Assembly (NCBI GenBank): GCA_026706485.1
Contig: JAPOYR010000004.1
Coordinates: 124,001-188,000 of the forward strand
Direction: 5' to 3'
DNA length: 64,000 nt
Origin: Chloroflexota bacterium
Lineage (GTDB): Bacteria > Chloroflexota > UBA11872
A program made the translations under genes and the position numbers. Below, in pieces: positions 18,673 to 27,444 of this stretch. Below the pieces are notes generated by a model. It had not been told where the DNA came from. It ran no database searches and saw only the letters and a program-made list of their open reading frames with translations. Position 1 is the first letter of the stretch; each line of letters starts with the position of its first letter.

Positions 18673-18741
18673 TCACTTCCACTCCAGCGCCAGGCGTTTG
18701 GCGCGTTCGATGTTGTGCCGCCGACGATTCCCAGCGCACAT
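18673..18741 (-). pseudogene. C-terminal remnant of a RelE-like (HigB-type) toxin gene
   Basis: The minus strand encodes MCAGNRRRHNIERAKRLALE, then WK and a stop three bases before the antidote ATG. This matches the C-terminal pattern of the toxin partner (CGGDK...DIxRAKxLAxEW) and its normal spacing to the antidote. About 75-80 N-terminal codons of a full toxin are absent. Confidence 0.7.
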
Positions 18742-18742
18742 G

Positions 18743-18772
18743 GACTGTGAACCATGGTTTACAGTCTGTCAA
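18743..18772 (-). promoter_or_regulatory. 24-base palindrome beside a perfect -35 box
   Basis: GACTGT-GAACCATGGTTT-ACAGTC is a palindrome with one mismatched pair. A minus-strand TTGACA (18772-18767) abuts it. The -10 position 17 bases further (CACAGT) is weak. The arrangement looks like the operator of the decayed HigBA-like operon. Confidence 0.55.
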
Positions 18773-18931
18773 CTCCGATCGCCAAGGACGGGCTCCCGAC
18801 CGCGTGCCGAGGCGCCGTGACACGTCCGCCACAACTGTGCCTAGCCGCCTGCCCCTTAGATTCCTCGCCGAGCTTCGGAATGACAGTGGTGGATAGGCAA
18901 GCTGTTCGCGAGCTCCCGCGAAAACGGCGGC

Positions 18932-19942
18932 CTACGCCTTGTAGCAAGCCGCCAGCTGGCCGGAGCCCTTGTCCTCGAGCGGCGGGTGGTCGTTGTCGCG
19001 GCAGAACTGGTCGGCGATGGGGCAGCGGTCGTAGAAGCGGCAACGGGGCGGCGGGTCCACGGGCCTGGAGACGCCGCCCGCGATTTGGACCGGGGCGCGG
19101 GTGACGGTGGGGTCGGGGATCGGCACGGCGGACAGCAGCGCCTGGGTGTAGGGATGCTTGGGCTGCTGGAGCACGGCCTCGGTGTCGCCCATCTCGACGA
19201 TCTTGCCGAGGTACATCACGGCGATGCGGGAGCACATGTAGCGGGCCACGGCCAGGTCGTGGGTGATGTAGAGATAGCTGATGCCCAGGCGGTCGGCCAG
19301 GCTCTGCATGAGTTGCATTACGCCGGTTCGGATCGAGACGTCGAGCATCGAGGTGGGCTCGTCGGCGACGACGAAGATCGGCTCGATGACCAGCGCCCGG
19401 GCAATGGCGGCGCGCTGCCGCTGCCCGCCGGACAGCTCGTGGGGATAGCGGAACAGGTAGGCCGCGGGCGGGGTGAGCCCGACCATCTCCAGCATGCGGG
19501 AGACGCGATCGAGGCACTCGTGCGGCCCGCAGGCGTTTTGGACCTTGAGCGGCTCGGCGACGGTGTCGAAGATCGTGCGGCGCGGGTTGAGCGACTCGTA
19601 GGGGTCCTGAAAGATCATTTGGGCCCGGCGACGAAAGGCCTTGAGGTCCGCGCCGGCGAGATGGGTGATGTCGGTTGGCGCGTCGCTGCTCTCGTCGAAA
19701 AGCACCCGCCCGTCGCTTGGCTCGGCGAGCCGCACCAGCAGGCGGCCCGTGGTCGTCTTGCCGCAGCCGGACTCGCCGACGAGGCCGAAGCTTTCGCCGC
19801 GCGCCAGCTCGAAGGAGACGCCGTCCACGGCGTGGACGAAGCTGTGGCTGCGCTCGAAGAGACCGGTGGAGACCGGAAAGCGCTTCTGAAGGCCCTCGAC
19901 CTTGACCAAAGGCTTGGTCCCGACGGACGTTGCGGTGGCCAT
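18932..19942 (-). CDS. peptide ABC transporter ATP-binding protein (OppF/DppF type)
   Basis: Cytoplasmic ATPase of 336 residues that powers the importer encoded upstream. Walker A is [10 protein letters not shown] (about residues 56-65), the signature is [15 protein letters not shown] and Walker B is [12 protein letters not shown], followed by the YITHDLAVA switch. The C-terminal oligopeptide-transporter extension holds [12 protein letters not shown] and a cysteine-rich [10 protein letters not shown]...FCRDNDHP, which in related ATPases binds an iron-sulfur cluster. The ATG at 19942 overlaps the stop of the partner ATPase gene (TGATG). It is the last gene of the six-gene operon. Confidence 0.92.
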   Translation of the reverse strand: MATATSVGTKPLVKVEGLQKRFPVSTGLFERSHSFVHAVDGVSFELARGESFGLVGESGCGKTTTGRLLVRLAEPSDGRVLFDESSDAPTDITHLAGADLKAFRRRAQMIFQDPYESLNPRRTIFDTVAEPLKVQNACGPHECLDRVSRMLEMVGLTPPAAYLFRYPHELSGGQRQRAAIARALVIEPIFVVADEPTSMLDVSIRTGVMQLMQSLADRLGISYLYITHDLAVARYMCSRIAVMYLGKIVEMGDTEAVLQQPKHPYTQALLSAVPIPDPTVTRAPVQIAGGVSRPVDPPPRCRFYDRCPIADQFCRDNDHPPLEDKGSGQLAACYKA

Positions 19943-20964
19943 CAGACGGCCGCTCCGTCGAGGGGGTGCCAGCAGGCGGCCCAGTGGGAGCCGGAGCGCA
20001 CCGTTGGCGGCTCTTCCGAGCGGCAGACATCGGTGGCGTAGGGACAGCGCGGGTGGAAGCGGCAGCCGGGAGGAGGGGCGAGCAGGTTGGGAGGCTCGCC
20101 GGTGAGCATTCCCAGCTTGTGCTTGGGTCCGGTGACGCTGGGAAAGGCGGACATCAGGGTTTGCGTGTAGGGATGGATGGGGCGGTGAAACACATCTACC
20201 GTCTCGCCCCACTCCACGATCCGGCCGGCATACATCACGCCCACGGCGTGGCTGACTTCGGCGATGACGGCCATGTCGTGCGAGATATAGATCAGGCTCA
20301 TGTTCAGAGCCTCTTGGACCTTCCGCAGCTCCTTGAGAATGCGGTCCTGCACGATGACGTCGAGCGCCGTGGTCGGCTCGTCCGCGATCAGGAGGTCCGG
20401 CTCGCAGGCCAGGGCCATGGCGATGCCGGCGCGTTGCTTCATGCCGCCGCTGTACTCGTGCGGATAGCGCGGAATGAAGCTCGGGTCGAGGCTCACCAGG
20501 TCGAAGAGCTCGCGCACGCGCTCCATGGAGATCTCGGGGGTCGACCGGATGTGCGCGTCCAGGGCCTCGATGATCTGGTCGCCGACCCGGTAGACGGGAT
20601 TGAGCGCGTTCATGGCCGCCTGGAACACCATGGCGATGTGGTTCCAGCGGTGCGCCCGCATCTCGTCGTCGGAGAGCGGGGCGAGGTCGGCGCCGTTGAG
20701 CAGGATCTTGCCCCGGATGAGGCGGGCGTTTTCGGGCAAGAGCTTGAGCAGCGCCATGGCGATCGACGACTTGCCGCAGCCGGACTCGCCCACCAGCCCG
20801 ACGGATTCCCCGCGCTGGACGGCGAACGAAATCCCATCGACGGCGCGCACGTCGCCGGCTCGCGTCGCGTAGTACATGGTGAGGTCCTCCACGGCGAGGA
20901 CCGGGTCTGGGGTGGCGACGCTTGTCGCTGGCTCAGTGGCCGACGGCTGCGGGTGGGTCTCCAT
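19942..20964 (-). CDS. peptide ABC transporter ATP-binding protein (OppD/DppD type)
   Basis: Partner ATPase of 340 residues. Walker A is GESGCGKSS (residues 60-68), the signature is [15 protein letters not shown] and Walker B is [12 protein letters not shown]. The Q-loop is in [13 protein letters not shown], and the switch is [12 protein letters not shown]. The C-terminal [13 protein letters not shown] and [18 protein letters not shown] are typical of oligopeptide transporters, with the four-cysteine pattern. It lies nine bases after the molybdoenzyme gene. Confidence 0.92.
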   Translation of the reverse strand: METHPQPSATEPATSVATPDPVLAVEDLTMYYATRAGDVRAVDGISFAVQRGESVGLVGESGCGKSSIAMALLKLLPENARLIRGKILLNGADLAPLSDDEMRAHRWNHIAMVFQAAMNALNPVYRVGDQIIEALDAHIRSTPEISMERVRELFDLVSLDPSFIPRYPHEYSGGMKQRAGIAMALACEPDLLIADEPTTALDVIVQDRILKELRKVQEALNMSLIYISHDMAVIAEVSHAVGVMYAGRIVEWGETVDVFHRPIHPYTQTLMSAFPSVTGPKHKLGMLTGEPPNLLAPPPGCRFHPRCPYATDVCRSEEPPTVRSGSHWAACWHPLDGAAV

Positions 20965-20973
20965 GATTCTTCG

Positions 20974-22188
20974 CTAGGTGACGCTGACCGGATGAGGCAC
21001 CGGCTGATTGAAGAGATAGCCCTTTTCGTTGAAGGGGATCCGGTCCGGCTGGGTGTTGCCTGCGGTGTCGGTGGCGCGGGTCATGATGGTGTAGCCGCCC
21101 GGACGCGCGTCCCACTCGAACTCGAACCGCGCCCAGGAGTACTGCACCTGCGGCTCGAGGACCGCGGCTTCATGCCATGTGGCGCCGGAATCGAGGCTCC
21201 ACTCGACGCGGCGAATCGCGCCGTGGGGCGAGTGGGCGTAGCCGTGAATCCGGTGCCGTTGGGCGGTCAGGGTCGCCGGCCAATGCAGCGCCAGCGCGCT
21301 CTTGATGACCTGGGTCGTGGCGACCTTGCCGAGCGCCTGGCCCTCGGGCGCGTAGTCGTCGCCGATGAGCACGTAGGACGTGGTGTTGTTGCGCGTCCAG
21401 AGGCGCTCCTTCGAGACGACGATGCGGCCCAGCCATTTGACATTGCTGCTGCCGACCCAGCCGGGGACGAGTGCGCGCAGGGGATAGCCGTGGTCGCGCG
21501 GGAGGTCCTCGCCGTTCAGCGAATACGCCAGCAGGGTGTCCGGGTGCAGCGCCTTGGCCACGGGCAGGACGCGGCGAAACCCCTGCTCGGGCGACTCGGC
21601 GTCCAGTCCAATGAGAAGCACGCTGACCGCGTCATCGGTGATCCCGGCCTGGGTGAGCACCTCGCGCATCGGCACGCCCACCCATTCGCCGTTGCTCACG
21701 CCCCCGGTCATCCACTGGGTGCCCTTGGCCTGCCGTCCCTGCACCAAGCCGAACATGGCGCGGTGATTGCCGGCGCATTCCAGGTAGCAGACGAGCGTGC
21801 GGCTCGGCAGCGCGCGGATGTCGTCGTAGGTGAACGTCCGGGGGTTGGAAACGGCGTCGCCTTCGATCGAGAGCTGCCACGTAGCCGGGTCCACCTCAAG
21901 ACTGACGGAGTTGTTGCGGACGAAGAAGAAGCGGTGGGGCGTGATCAGCCCATCCATGTTTTCCAGGCGGGTTTCCAGGCTCTTGCCGTCGTCGTGGACC
22001 ACGAACGGCGTCGTGTCCTTGAACCACGCGGAGGCCTGTGGCTTCGTGGCTTCATCCGCGACCGGCACGGCAGCCGGCGTTTCCTCGGGCTCGCTCGTAT
22101 CGCCGCACGCGGTCAGGACCGCGGCCGCGCCTCCGGCGGATAGCGCCCGGAGGAAGCGTCGGCGGCCAATGCGCGCGAGGCCGCTCAT
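20974..22188 (-). CDS. Tat-exported sulfite-oxidase-like molybdoenzyme (lipoprotein)
   Basis: Protein of 404 residues. The N-terminus has a twin-arginine motif (GRRRFLRAL, residues 9-17) and a lipobox ending at Cys28 (AVLTAC), so a membrane-anchored extracytoplasmic Tat lipoprotein is likely. The sulfite-oxidase fold is shown by LITPHRFFFVRNN, LVCYLECAGNHR (Cys138 is the expected molybdenum ligand), GGVSNGEWVGVPM, the HGYPLRALVPGW core and the C-terminal Mo-co dimerisation domain (RRVEWSLDSGATWHEA). No haem domain is present. The true substrate is unknown: sulfite, or methionine sulfoxide as in MsrP, are options. The ATG overlaps the permease stop (ATGA). It is unusual between permease and ATPase genes of a peptide transporter. 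Confidence 0.88.
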   Translation of the reverse strand: MSGLARIGRRRFLRALSAGGAAAVLTACGDTSEPEETPAAVPVADEATKPQASAWFKDTTPFVVHDDGKSLETRLENMDGLITPHRFFFVRNNSVSLEVDPATWQLSIEGDAVSNPRTFTYDDIRALPSRTLVCYLECAGNHRAMFGLVQGRQAKGTQWMTGGVSNGEWVGVPMREVLTQAGITDDAVSVLLIGLDAESPEQGFRRVLPVAKALHPDTLLAYSLNGEDLPRDHGYPLRALVPGWVGSSNVKWLGRIVVSKERLWTRNNTTSYVLIGDDYAPEGQALGKVATTQVIKSALALHWPATLTAQRHRIHGYAHSPHGAIRRVEWSLDSGATWHEAAVLEPQVQYSWARFEFEWDARPGGYTIMTRATDTAGNTQPDRIPFNEKGYLFNQPVPHPVSVT

Positions 22189-23135
22189 AGCCGTCGCAGC
22201 CGCGGGTTGACGACTTCGTCCAGCGAGCGACCGAGCAGGTAGAACGACGAGCACAGGAGGGTGATGGACAAGCTGGCCGGGAATATGAGCCACCAGTACT
22301 CGCCGACTTGCAGAAGATAGCCGGCGGATTCGGTGGTGTGGATCATCAGGCCCCAGCTCATGCGCACGTCCAGCAGTCCCAGGAAGCTCAGCACGGCTTC
22401 CGAAAAGATGGCGCTGGTGACGGTGAACATCATGTAAAGGAAGGAGAGCGGCAGCAGGTTGGGGACAACGTGGACGAGCAGGATGTGCAGCGTTCCGCCT
22501 CCCGCGGCCCTGGCGGCGTCGATGTAGGGCTTGACGACGACGGACAGCGCCTGGGACTTGAGCACGACGCCGGTGCCGCCGAATCCCGAGAGCAGGCCGA
22601 TGAGGATGGCCAACTCCAGGTGCCCGACCTCGAACAGGGCGCTCAACACGATGAGAATGCTGATCGCCGGCATCATGATCATGATGTCGGCCAGGCGCAT
22701 CAGCAGCGTGTCCACCCAGCCGCCGTAGTAGGCGGCGATGGCGCCAACCATCGTGCCGATGCACACGGTCATGAGCGCCGCGAGCAATCCCAGCAGGAAC
22801 TCGGACCGCGTGCTGAACATGAGCTGGCTGAGGATGTCGCGGCCCAGCGGGTCGGTGCCGAGCGGATGGCGCAGGCTCGGCGGCGCGGGCTGGACGGGCT
22901 CGTCGAAGGCGTAGCCAATGATCGGATCGTAGGTGCGCTCGTCCCAGATGGTGTGCATCAGGATCGGATGCGCCGCGGCGAGCAGCAGGTAGAAGAGGAT
23001 GATCGCCAGGCCCAAGAGGCCGATGCGCGTGCCCAGGAATAGCGACCAGTTCTGCTTGAGGCTTCGGCCCGCCAGCGCCAGGCGCATGTGCCACAGCGCC
23101 AGCGTGGAGGCAACGCGCGCGAGGTCGAGCCTCAT
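22185..23135 (-). CDS. peptide ABC transporter permease (DppC/OppC type)
   Basis: Inner-membrane permease of 316 residues with about six hydrophobic segments. The N-terminal segment (LFLGTRIGLLGLAIILFYLLLAA) is followed by a periplasmic loop and the DppC hallmark HPLGTDPLGRDILSQLM. The EAA coupling loop is in AARAAGGGTLHILLVHVVPN. It overlaps the DppB-type gene by ATGA. With the other permease it forms the translocation channel. Confidence 0.92.
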   Translation of the reverse strand: MRLDLARVASTLALWHMRLALAGRSLKQNWSLFLGTRIGLLGLAIILFYLLLAAAHPILMHTIWDERTYDPIIGYAFDEPVQPAPPSLRHPLGTDPLGRDILSQLMFSTRSEFLLGLLAALMTVCIGTMVGAIAAYYGGWVDTLLMRLADIMIMMPAISILIVLSALFEVGHLELAILIGLLSGFGGTGVVLKSQALSVVVKPYIDAARAAGGGTLHILLVHVVPNLLPLSFLYMMFTVTSAIFSEAVLSFLGLLDVRMSWGLMIHTTESAGYLLQVGEYWWLIFPASLSITLLCSSFYLLGRSLDEVVNPRLRRL

Positions 23136-24283
23136 CGGTGGCGGACTCGCGGGTCGAGGTAGGCGTAGAGGACATCGGCCGCCAGGTGCGCCACGAGCAC
23201 GAAGATGCCGACAAAGACGAAGGCGCCCACGGCGAGCGGCAGGTCTTCGCTCACCGTGGCCGACACGAGCGTCTGTCCCATGCCGGGCCAGGAGAAGATG
23301 GATTCGATGATGACGCCGCCGTCGATGGCGAAGGCGAGGCTGAAGACGAAGCTGGTCACCACCGGCAGCAGGGCGTTGCGGGCGACGTGCTTGTCACGCA
23401 CGACCTTTTCGGGCAATCCCTTGGCCCGGGCCACCATCACGTGGTCCTCGCGAATGACCTCCAGCATGCTGTTGCGGGTCAGGAGCATGGTTCCGGCGAA
23501 GCTGATCAGCGTGAGCGTGGCGATGGGCAGGATCATGTGCTTGACGAGGTCCAAGGCCAGATATCCGACGCCCGACGCCAACCACACGCCGATCACAGCC
23601 ACGGCAGCCGCGGTGACGGTCCCCGCCTGAATGAGTGGCGCCTTGGCGAGGCGCTTCTTCTTGGTCGCCACAGCCATCGCAAACGCCACCACAGTCAGGA
23701 TCGCGGCGGTGGCCAGCATGAGATTGAAGATTGTGTTCGAGTCGGTCGGCGCATCGCGCCACACCACCGGGTCCAGGAACTTGCCGATCGGCAGCCAGCC
23801 GGCCTTGAAGGCGAACAGCCAGATCATCATCAGGCCAAACCAGGGCGTGAACACCGTGTACAGCGAGACGCCGCCGAGGGTCGAGGTGTATTCGACCCAT
23901 CCGCCGCGGCGCCAGGCGATGATCTTGCCCAGCGCGAACCCGAGGTAGAAGGAAATCACAGTCGCTGTCGCGAACAGCACCAGCGTGCGCGGCAGACGCT
24001 CCAGGATCACGTCGCCAACGGTTCTCGGATAGAGGCTGAACGAAACGCCGAAGTTGCCGGTGACCGTGTTCTTGAGATGGACCAGGTACTGCTTCCACAG
24101 CGGCTCGTTGACGCCGAAGAGCTCCTGGAGGTTCGCGCGGGTCTCCGGCGGGAGGCTGGGGTCCATGGAGTACAGGCGGGTGATGTCGCCGGGCTGAGCG
24201 CTCACCAGAAAGAACACGATGGTCAGAAAGACGAAGAGGGTGAGGAGGATTTGGACGGTGCGACGCAGGAGATACGACGCCAT
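23132..24283 (-). CDS. peptide ABC transporter permease (DppB/OppB type)
   Basis: Permease of 383 residues, slightly long for the family. The N-terminal YLLRRTVQILLTLFVFLTIVFFLV segment and PGD motif are typical of DppB. The EAA loop is seen in ARAKGLPEKVVRDKHVARNALLPV, and the ending SIFSWPGMGQTLVSA is diagnostic. Extra length lies in the middle (residues about 190-250), where an added pair of hydrophobic segments separates the usual helices. It begins 82 bases after the binding-protein gene. Confidence 0.92.
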   Translation of the reverse strand: MASYLLRRTVQILLTLFVFLTIVFFLVSAQPGDITRLYSMDPSLPPETRANLQELFGVNEPLWKQYLVHLKNTVTGNFGVSFSLYPRTVGDVILERLPRTLVLFATATVISFYLGFALGKIIAWRRGGWVEYTSTLGGVSLYTVFTPWFGLMMIWLFAFKAGWLPIGKFLDPVVWRDAPTDSNTIFNLMLATAAILTVVAFAMAVATKKKRLAKAPLIQAGTVTAAAVAVIGVWLASGVGYLALDLVKHMILPIATLTLISFAGTMLLTRNSMLEVIREDHVMVARAKGLPEKVVRDKHVARNALLPVVTSFVFSLAFAIDGGVIIESIFSWPGMGQTLVSATVSEDLPLAVGAFVFVGIFVLVAHLAADVLYAYLDPRVRHR

Positions 24284-24365
24284 TCAACTCACCCGCGAAA
24301 TCGCGAATCGGCTGCAGACGCCGTGACTACGCCCATGCAGCCCGCCTGGTTCGCGCGGTCAAGCG

Positions 24366-26441
24366 CTACTTGATCAGCACGACGTGTTGCAGCCCCTGTT
24401 GCTGCGCCATGCCGCCGAGCACCGAGGTGTAGGGATATTCGACCCGCGAGGGTCGGAACACGTCGATCTTCGGCGTGGTGAACAGCGGCACATAGGGCAA
24501 GTCGTCGGCAAGCAGCTCCTGCATCTGGTAAACCAATTCCCGCGCGCCCTCGATGGTGGTCTCGGACAGCAGGGCAAAGGCCAGGGCATCGTATTCGGGG
24601 TTGCCGTAGCCGCCCCAGTTGTAGCCGCCCTCCTCGTTCTCGGGGGCGTGGCGGCTGTGGAAGATGTTCTCCAGGTAGTTGGGGAAGATGCTGAAGCCCC
24701 AGCCGAGGATCCACATGTCGAGGTCTTCGGCCACCGTCTCGCTGAAGAGCCGGTCGACGAGAACGTTGAATCCGACCAACTGCGCCCGCACCGGAATGCC
24801 CAGGTCGGTGAGCCAGCGCTCGATCCAGATGGCGAAGGTGGACCGCAGGGGGTCGTAGCCGGCGCTCGGCGCGATCAGCTCGAGCGGTGGAATCTCCGAG
24901 CCGTCGGGCATGCGCAGGCCCCGGCCGGGCGTGGACACGAAATCGCCGTCCTCGCCGACCTCCGGCTCCTGCTCGTAGGTGAACCCGGCGCTCTTCAGCA
25001 GCTCGACTGCCTGCGCGATCCGCTCGCCCAGGCTCAGCCCCTGGCCGATCTTGGACGTGGCGTCGTTGTGCCAGAAGGCGTTGCCCTCGGGAACCATGGC
25101 GTACATGGGAATCGCGGCGTCCTGAAGAATTGACTGCGCGACGAATTCCTTGTCGATCATGGTCGCGACGGCTTGCCGGAATTCCCTGAAGGACATGGGG
25201 CCCTTGCGGGTGTTGAAGCCCAGGTAGAAGACGCCGTTGTCGAGATTGGTCACGACTTCGAGGTCGGGCGCCTGGCGGACACGGTCCAGGAAGCCCTTCT
25301 CCAGACCCAGCGGGTTGAAGAGGAAGTCGATATCGCCCGTGGTCAGGGCGAGGATCGCCGAGTCCTGGTTGCCGTAGATGCTGAAGATCTCGGTCTCAAA
25401 GTGCGGACCGACCTCGAGCTCAAGAACCGTGTCGCCGGTAGCCTCGCCGTACGCGACCTCGGTGTAGCCGAGGCGTTCGTTGGTCTCCCGGTAGGCGCCG
25501 TTGGCGAACTCCGTGACGACGGCGCCCATCTGGAAATGACTCGACACGGTCTCGTTCTCGAAGAAGGCGCCCGGCTCCCACTGGCGAAAGGCCAGACCGC
25601 CGGCGGTGGGCTCGCCGTCGGGCACGTGCGCGAATAGGGCTTCGATCTGCTGGGGCATCGTGCCGGCCTGCTTGGCCTGCTCCACCACGGGCGCCCAGTA
25701 GTGCTCCGGAAGAATCGGCATGAATGCCAGGCCGAACTGCCACACGCTGAGGCCGGGCGTCTGCGGATTGCCGTCGGCGTCGGTGGACTTGAAATAGATC
25801 TTCAGCCGATGGCTGTCGAGCGCTTCCGCCCGGTCGACGAACGCGGTGTCCACCAGTTGGGCCCAGTTGCCGCCGAGTTGCAGGTCCATGACGGTGTTGA
25901 CCGTGAAGACGAAGTCGTCCGCCGTCAGCTCCTCGCCGTCGCTCCAGGTCACGCCCTGCTTGAGCGTGACCTCGGTCGTCCAATACTCGGTGCCGTCGAT
26001 GGTCTCCTGGGACAATGCCGTTGGAAAGCCGTCCGCGGCCACCGGGACCCAGTCGAACCGCTGCGCGGAATAGCCGTAGAGTTGCGTGGCGTAGCCGCCG
26101 ATCACGTAACCGGTCCAGACCGACCCGGCCGGTCCGCCCAGGTAGTTCCAGACGTTGCGCGAGATCGGGTCCTCGAACAGCCCCATCTTGTAGATGGCCG
26201 GACCGGTGGGGGCCGGGGCCTCGGTCGGCGCCGGGGTCGGGGTGGCCTCGACGATGCGCTCGACCTCCACGATCTTCTCGACTTCGACGACTTTTTCGAC
26301 CTCGACCGGGACTTCGACCGTGACGGTGACGATTGTTTCAACGGGTGGCGGCTGGTCGGTGTCGCCGCAGGCGAGCGCCGCCGCGGCGACGCTGAGAATC
26401 AGGATCAGGAGAATCAGCCGACCGCGCAGAATGCCGCCCAT
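24366..26441 (-). CDS. solute-binding lipoprotein of the peptide ABC transporter
   Basis: Family 5 extracellular solute-binding protein of 691 residues. A signal segment ends in a lipobox with Cys (AAAALAC, about residue 25), so it is lipid-anchored. A Val/Glu-rich charged linker (repeats of VEVEKVVEVEKI type) and a Thr/Pro/Ala stretch follow. The binding domain runs from about residue 85: VTLKQGVTWSDGEELTADDFVFT is the family signature, and the C-terminal WILGWGFSIFPNYLENIFHS the usual ending. The ligand cannot be read from sequence; peptides, opines or sugars are all bound by this family. The start at 26441 gives a normal signal peptide; 13 upstream codons were dropped. Confidence 0.9.
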   Translation of the reverse strand: MGGILRGRLILLILILSVAAAALACGDTDQPPPVETIVTVTVEVPVEVEKVVEVEKIVEVERIVEATPTPAPTEAPAPTGPAIYKMGLFEDPISRNVWNYLGGPAGSVWTGYVIGGYATQLYGYSAQRFDWVPVAADGFPTALSQETIDGTEYWTTEVTLKQGVTWSDGEELTADDFVFTVNTVMDLQLGGNWAQLVDTAFVDRAEALDSHRLKIYFKSTDADGNPQTPGLSVWQFGLAFMPILPEHYWAPVVEQAKQAGTMPQQIEALFAHVPDGEPTAGGLAFRQWEPGAFFENETVSSHFQMGAVVTEFANGAYRETNERLGYTEVAYGEATGDTVLELEVGPHFETEIFSIYGNQDSAILALTTGDIDFLFNPLGLEKGFLDRVRQAPDLEVVTNLDNGVFYLGFNTRKGPMSFREFRQAVATMIDKEFVAQSILQDAAIPMYAMVPEGNAFWHNDATSKIGQGLSLGERIAQAVELLKSAGFTYEQEPEVGEDGDFVSTPGRGLRMPDGSEIPPLELIAPSAGYDPLRSTFAIWIERWLTDLGIPVRAQLVGFNVLVDRLFSETVAEDLDMWILGWGFSIFPNYLENIFHSRHAPENEEGGYNWGGYGNPEYDALAFALLSETTIEGARELVYQMQELLADDLPYVPLFTTPKIDVFRPSRVEYPYTSVLGGMAQQQGLQHVVLIK

Positions 26442-26479
26442 ATGACTACTCCGCCGTTGGAGTCTGGGACCGTGGGCCA

Positions 26480-26504
26480 ATAGTACGGGGTACGGTTCTA
26501 CCGT
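26480..26504 (-). promoter_or_regulatory. candidate promoter and operator of the ABC operon
   Basis: A minus-strand TACTAT (26485-26480) could serve as -10. The inverted repeat ACGGT-TCT-ACCGT at 26492-26504 lies just upstream in the spacer. A good -35 is not seen. The remaining bases to 26717 show no gene. Confidence 0.3.
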
Positions 26505-26717
26505 TGCGAATCGTAGTGGTGAATCTTCCAGTCGCCAGCGGCCGTCCGATCACACGTGACGCGGCGATTTTCGGGTCATGGCCGACTGCCGGCGGCTGCC
26601 AAGACTAATGATCCAGGAGCGCAGCTCCTGGGCGACGCAGCTCGGTGGTCGACTTCGCTGGGTTGACGGCGGCTGGAAAGGTGCCGGAATGCCCGGTAGG
26701 AAGTGGCAACTTCGGCG

Positions 26718-27104
26718 CTACCAGAGGACGGGCGCCGGGTATTGGGCGATGGACGGGTCGGGCGTCACGATGGTCATGTGGTTGAGAATGGCCTGGGAGA
26801 CCAGACCGCGGTCGAAGGGGTCCGTGTGCAGCGCCGGCAATAGCACGTCGTGCGAGGCCGCGACCTCCTCGAACGGCAGCGGCTCGACCTGGAGCCATTG
26901 GCGTCGGCTGGGGACATAGCGAGTTGGCGGCTCCGGCAGCGGCAAACGTCCAAGCCGATGCTTGATGGCGATTTCCCAGGCCGAGAGCGAGCTCAGATAG
27001 ACCTCGTTGGCGGGGTTGCGGCAGCTTGCCCGCGCCACTTGGCTCAGTTTGGGGTCGTCAGCTGCCAGCCATAAGAAGGTGCAGGTATCCAGCAGCAGCT
27101 TCAC
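26718..27104 (-). CDS. PIN-domain toxin (VapC family, COG3744 type)
   Basis: Toxin of 128 residues. PIN residues are present in KLLLDTCTFLWLAADDPKLS (first Asp), SLSAWEIAIKHRLGRLPLP (Glu of WEIAIK, typical of this VapC branch), HTDPFDRGLVSQAI and IVTPDPSIAQY. The WEIAIKHxLG and HxDPFDR motifs mark the COG3744 subgroup. It overlaps its antitoxin by ATGA. It belongs to a different branch from the VapC at 17438. Confidence 0.9.
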   Translation of the reverse strand: MKLLLDTCTFLWLAADDPKLSQVARASCRNPANEVYLSSLSAWEIAIKHRLGRLPLPEPPTRYVPSRRQWLQVEPLPFEEVAASHDVLLPALHTDPFDRGLVSQAILNHMTIVTPDPSIAQYPAPVLW

Positions 27105-27355
27105 GCCGGGTCAGCGTCTCCGTGAAACGCGGCAATGAGCTCCGGCGGGAGAGGCTCGAAGAAGCTGGACGGGACGGTCATCCCGCGGTCGATACCCACG
27201 GGCCGGAGCTTGCGTGGCGGCTTGGGCAACGGACGAATCTCGGCCACCGGCACGTTGCGCCGGCAAAGCAGGATCGTCTCACCCCGCTCCACGCGGCCCA
27301 AATAGCGCGAGAGATGCGCCTTGGCCTCGGCAATATTGATCCGAATCATGGTCAT
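27101..27355 (-). CDS. Phd/YefM-type antitoxin of the second VapC pair
   Basis: Antitoxin of 84 residues. IRINIAEAKAHLSRYLGRVERGETILLCRRNVPVAEIRPL is the usual N-terminal DNA-binding half; the acidic and Pro-rich C-terminal part (ELIAAFHGDADPA) is the expected toxin-neutralising segment. Two in-frame ATGs, at 27355 and 27349, are equally plausible. Confidence 0.88.
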   Translation of the reverse strand: MTMIRINIAEAKAHLSRYLGRVERGETILLCRRNVPVAEIRPLPKPPRKLRPVGIDRGMTVPSSFFEPLPPELIAAFHGDADPA

Positions 27356-27444
27356 ATTCTAGATCAGGAAGATGGTCGATACCATGACGTCGTCCACGAG
27401 TTTGCTCGACCGCCGGTGGACACTTGGGGAGGCGCCCGCGCCAG

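Noticed and set aside
19930-22143. Very long plus-strand reading frame (over 700 codons) opposite the ATPase and molybdoenzyme genes
   Set aside because: Antisense to clear genes with intact motifs; its composition is typical of GC-rich shadow frames.
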